Source: JAVJSD01 sp040219575 (GTDB lineage: Bacteria; Planctomycetota; Planctomycetia; Pirellulales; Pirellulaceae). Taken from it: a stretch of DNA of 64,000 nucleotides. The position numbers and the translations under genes were made by a program. How positions within the stretch are numbered: position 1 is the first letter of the stretch; every line of letters starts with the position of its first letter. The notes beneath the pieces are model-generated. The model saw nothing but the letters and a program-made list of their open reading frames with translations. It was not told the origin of the DNA and searched no databases. The stretch lies in NCBI GenBank assembly GCA_040219575.1, contig JAVJSD010000028.1, positions 129,025-193,024 of the forward strand. Reading direction: 5' to 3'. Shown one piece after another: positions 62,504-64,000 of the stretch.

Positions 62504-64000
62504 ATGATTTCGAGCGTCGGCCGAATGGCAGCAGTCAGCTTGCTCCTGGCGTCCCCGGTGATGGCGGCCGAGACGGAAGCCAACCGGTTCGTCAAAGTCG
62601 CCCAGAGCGATGTCGGCGGTCACTTCTTCAGCCAGGTGATCTACGCTCCACCAGCAAGGTCGCTCGTCTCGTGGGGGACGAGAACGCATGCCCACAAGAT
62701 CCGCGCTCATGAGGTGCAGCACTTCCAGATTGGCGAAGACAAGTGGATCGACGCCTTTCCCGCTGGCGTGGCCGAGCAATGGGCCGGCGACTTCAAGCAG
62801 TGGCCGGATTGGGACATCTGCGAGACGAGGGGCGCGTTCTACGAGCGCGACGGTGTGATGAAGCTGCCGGAGCCGACCAACAGCTTCTATCAGGTCTGCT
62901 GGGACGATCACAACCGCCGGCTGGTGTTCTACGTGGCCTCAATGACGTTCAGCTACGATCCCGTCGGCCGAACGTGGAAGCTGATCTACGACGCCCGTGT
63001 CAAAGAGCAGCCGCCGGCGCTGTTGCTGTGGAGTTCGCTCTGCTACGACCCGGTGAACAAGCAGGTGCTGCTGTTCGGCGGCGGCGGTGTGGACCGTCCC
63101 GATGGCCGGCCGCACACCTGGGCGCTGGACGTGACCACCGATCGCTGGCGAAAGCTCGACCTGGAAGTAGAGCCGCCGGCGCGTTGCAACTCGCGAATGG
63201 TGTACGACAGCAAGCACCAGTTGATCGTGCTGTTCGGCGGCGACGGCCAGGACCGGGCGCTGGCCGACACCTGGGTATTCGACGTCAAGACGCAGACGTG
63301 GAGTGAGCGCAAGCCGCCAATCAGCCCGTATCCCCGCAGCTGCCACGGACTGGCCTACCTGGAGAAGTCTGGCGTCGTGCTCTTGGTAGGCGGGATGGCC
63401 GTGGCCGACTACCGCGACGTGAAGCGGCTGTCGAACCAGGTCTGGGCATACGAAGCCGGCAAGAACACCTGGTCGCCGGTCGCCGCCGAGATCCCGGAGT
63501 CAGACGGCAGCGAGTGGTCCTGCATCGAGAGCGTGCCCGGCGCCGATGAAGCGCTGCTGGTGGTGACCTCGAAGTACGACCATCGGCAGAAGACGTATCG
63601 CTTGCGGTACGATCCCTCGGCGCCTCCGGCAAAGATCGACGGCGTTGCTCCCGGCACGGTGGCGTACAAGACAGAGCGAACCACGCAGTGGTACGACGAC
63701 CAGCCGCCCGGCGATCGCGAGCAGCAGGAGAAGATCCTCGCCGAGCTGCCCGAGAACCAGTGGGTGGAAATGAATCCGCCCAAGAGCACCGCCGGCCGGA
63801 CATGGGGATCGGCCGTTTTCGACACCGATCGCGGCGTCGCCATGAAGTGGGGAGGCGGCCACAGCGGCTATCAGGGTACCGACATGGCGTTCTACGACGT
63901 GGCGACCAACCGCTTCACCATCGACCGCACTCCAGCCTTCACACCGGAGCCGTTCGATCGCTGGGCGCGGCGTCCCGCTGGCCGCACCTTCTTCAACCAA
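62504..64000 (+). CDS. Secreted kelch-repeat protein, C-terminus beyond window
   Basis: An open reading frame of 499 codons that continues past the right edge. AGGAGA precedes the ATG at 62504 and a signal peptide follows (VSLLLASPVMAAE). Kelch blades include CYDPVNKQVLLFGGGGVDRP followed by HTWALDV, VYDSKHQLIVLFGGDGQDRA followed by DTWVFDVKTQTWSERKPP, and a late MKWGGGHSGYQGTDMAFYDV. It shares blade order and several motifs with the gene at 50597-53026, so the two are paralogues. Its place 82 bases after the sulfatase gene, same strand, suggests one transcript for handling a sulfated substrate. Confidence 0.85.
   Translation, partial: MISSVGRMAAVSLLLASPVMAAETEANRFVKVAQSDVGGHFFSQVIYAPPARSLVSWGTRTHAHKIRAHEVQHFQIGEDKWIDAFPAGVAEQWAGDFKQWPDWDICETRGAFYERDGVMKLPEPTNSFYQVCWDDHNRRLVFYVASMTFSYDPVGRTWKLIYDARVKEQPPALLLWSSLCYDPVNKQVLLFGGGGVDRPDGRPHTWALDVTTDRWRKLDLEVEPPARCNSRMVYDSKHQLIVLFGGDGQDRALADTWVFDVKTQTWSERKPPISPYPRSCHGLAYLEKSGVVLLVGGMAVADYRDVKRLSNQVWAYEAGKNTWSPVAAEIPESDGSEWSCIESVPGADEALLVVTSKYDHRQKTYRLRYDPSAPPAKIDGVAPGTVAYKTERTTQWYDDQPPGDREQQEKILAELPENQWVEMNPPKSTAGRTWGSAVFDTDRGVAMKWGGGHSGYQGTDMAFYDVATNRFTIDRTPAFTPEPFDRWARRPAGRTFFNQ

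Overview
The window reads as chromosomal DNA of a planctomycete, most likely of the Pirellulales type. The basis is a GC-rich composition combined with families that are typical of that phylum: a PSCyt1/DUF1549/DUF1553 protein next to its Tat-exported DUF1501 partner, two secreted sulfatases, two DUF1080 proteins, a Ser/Thr kinase fused to WD40 repeats, a DUF4838 protein and several signal-peptide-bearing hydrolases. No rRNA, tRNA, CRISPR array, phage or complete insertion sequence was seen.

Layout. 1-3.4 kb: GNAT acetyltransferase, a two-gene small-protein/HNH nuclease cassette, a small membrane protein and a sulfatase with an altered active-site motif. 3.4-10.7 kb: 2-hydroxyacid dehydrogenase, a permuted papain-like (YiiX-type) protein and the DUF1549-DUF1501 pair. 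10.7-14.4 kb: iron-type ABC substrate-binding lipoprotein, YHYH protein and an M50 protease with CBS domains. 14.7-20.0 kb: a leftward polyphosphate block (ppx, ppk1, sixA-like, CHAD). 20.3-22.7 kb: ROK kinase, SAM hydroxide adenosyltransferase, and a free-standing copy of that enzyme's C-terminal domain. 22.8-33.7 kb: envelope proteins, an SMP-30/esterase fusion, a nucleotidyltransferase, the second small-protein/HNH cassette and a CopZ-like Fe-S protein. 33.9-45.4 kb: a two-domain esterase, ilvH and ilvC, nuoN, DUF1080, cysK, an Fe-S photolyase and a membrane-redoxin fusion. 45.6-57 kb: a sigma factor, a four-gene secreted operon (DUF1080, PQQ-type propeller, hydrolase, kelch protein) and the kinase-WD40 protein. 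57.3-64 kb: an aldo/keto reductase remnant, DUF4838, cupin, iduronate-sulfatase-like protein and a second kelch protein that runs off the window.

How the parts work together. Most of the window is core metabolism (branched-chain amino acids, cysteine, complex I, polyphosphate) mixed with exported functions for breaking down sulfated or acylated glycans. That role is inferred from families; no substrate can be read from sequence. The points that stand out are: a 53-bp inverted repeat (51/53 identical) that brackets ilvC; the same small-protein/HNH cassette present twice; a stand-alone SAM-hydrolase C-terminal domain with its own promoter and GTG start; a sigma-factor promoter lying inside a 13-bp inverted repeat; a compact polyphosphate/CHAD block; and several families of short palindromic intergenic repeats.
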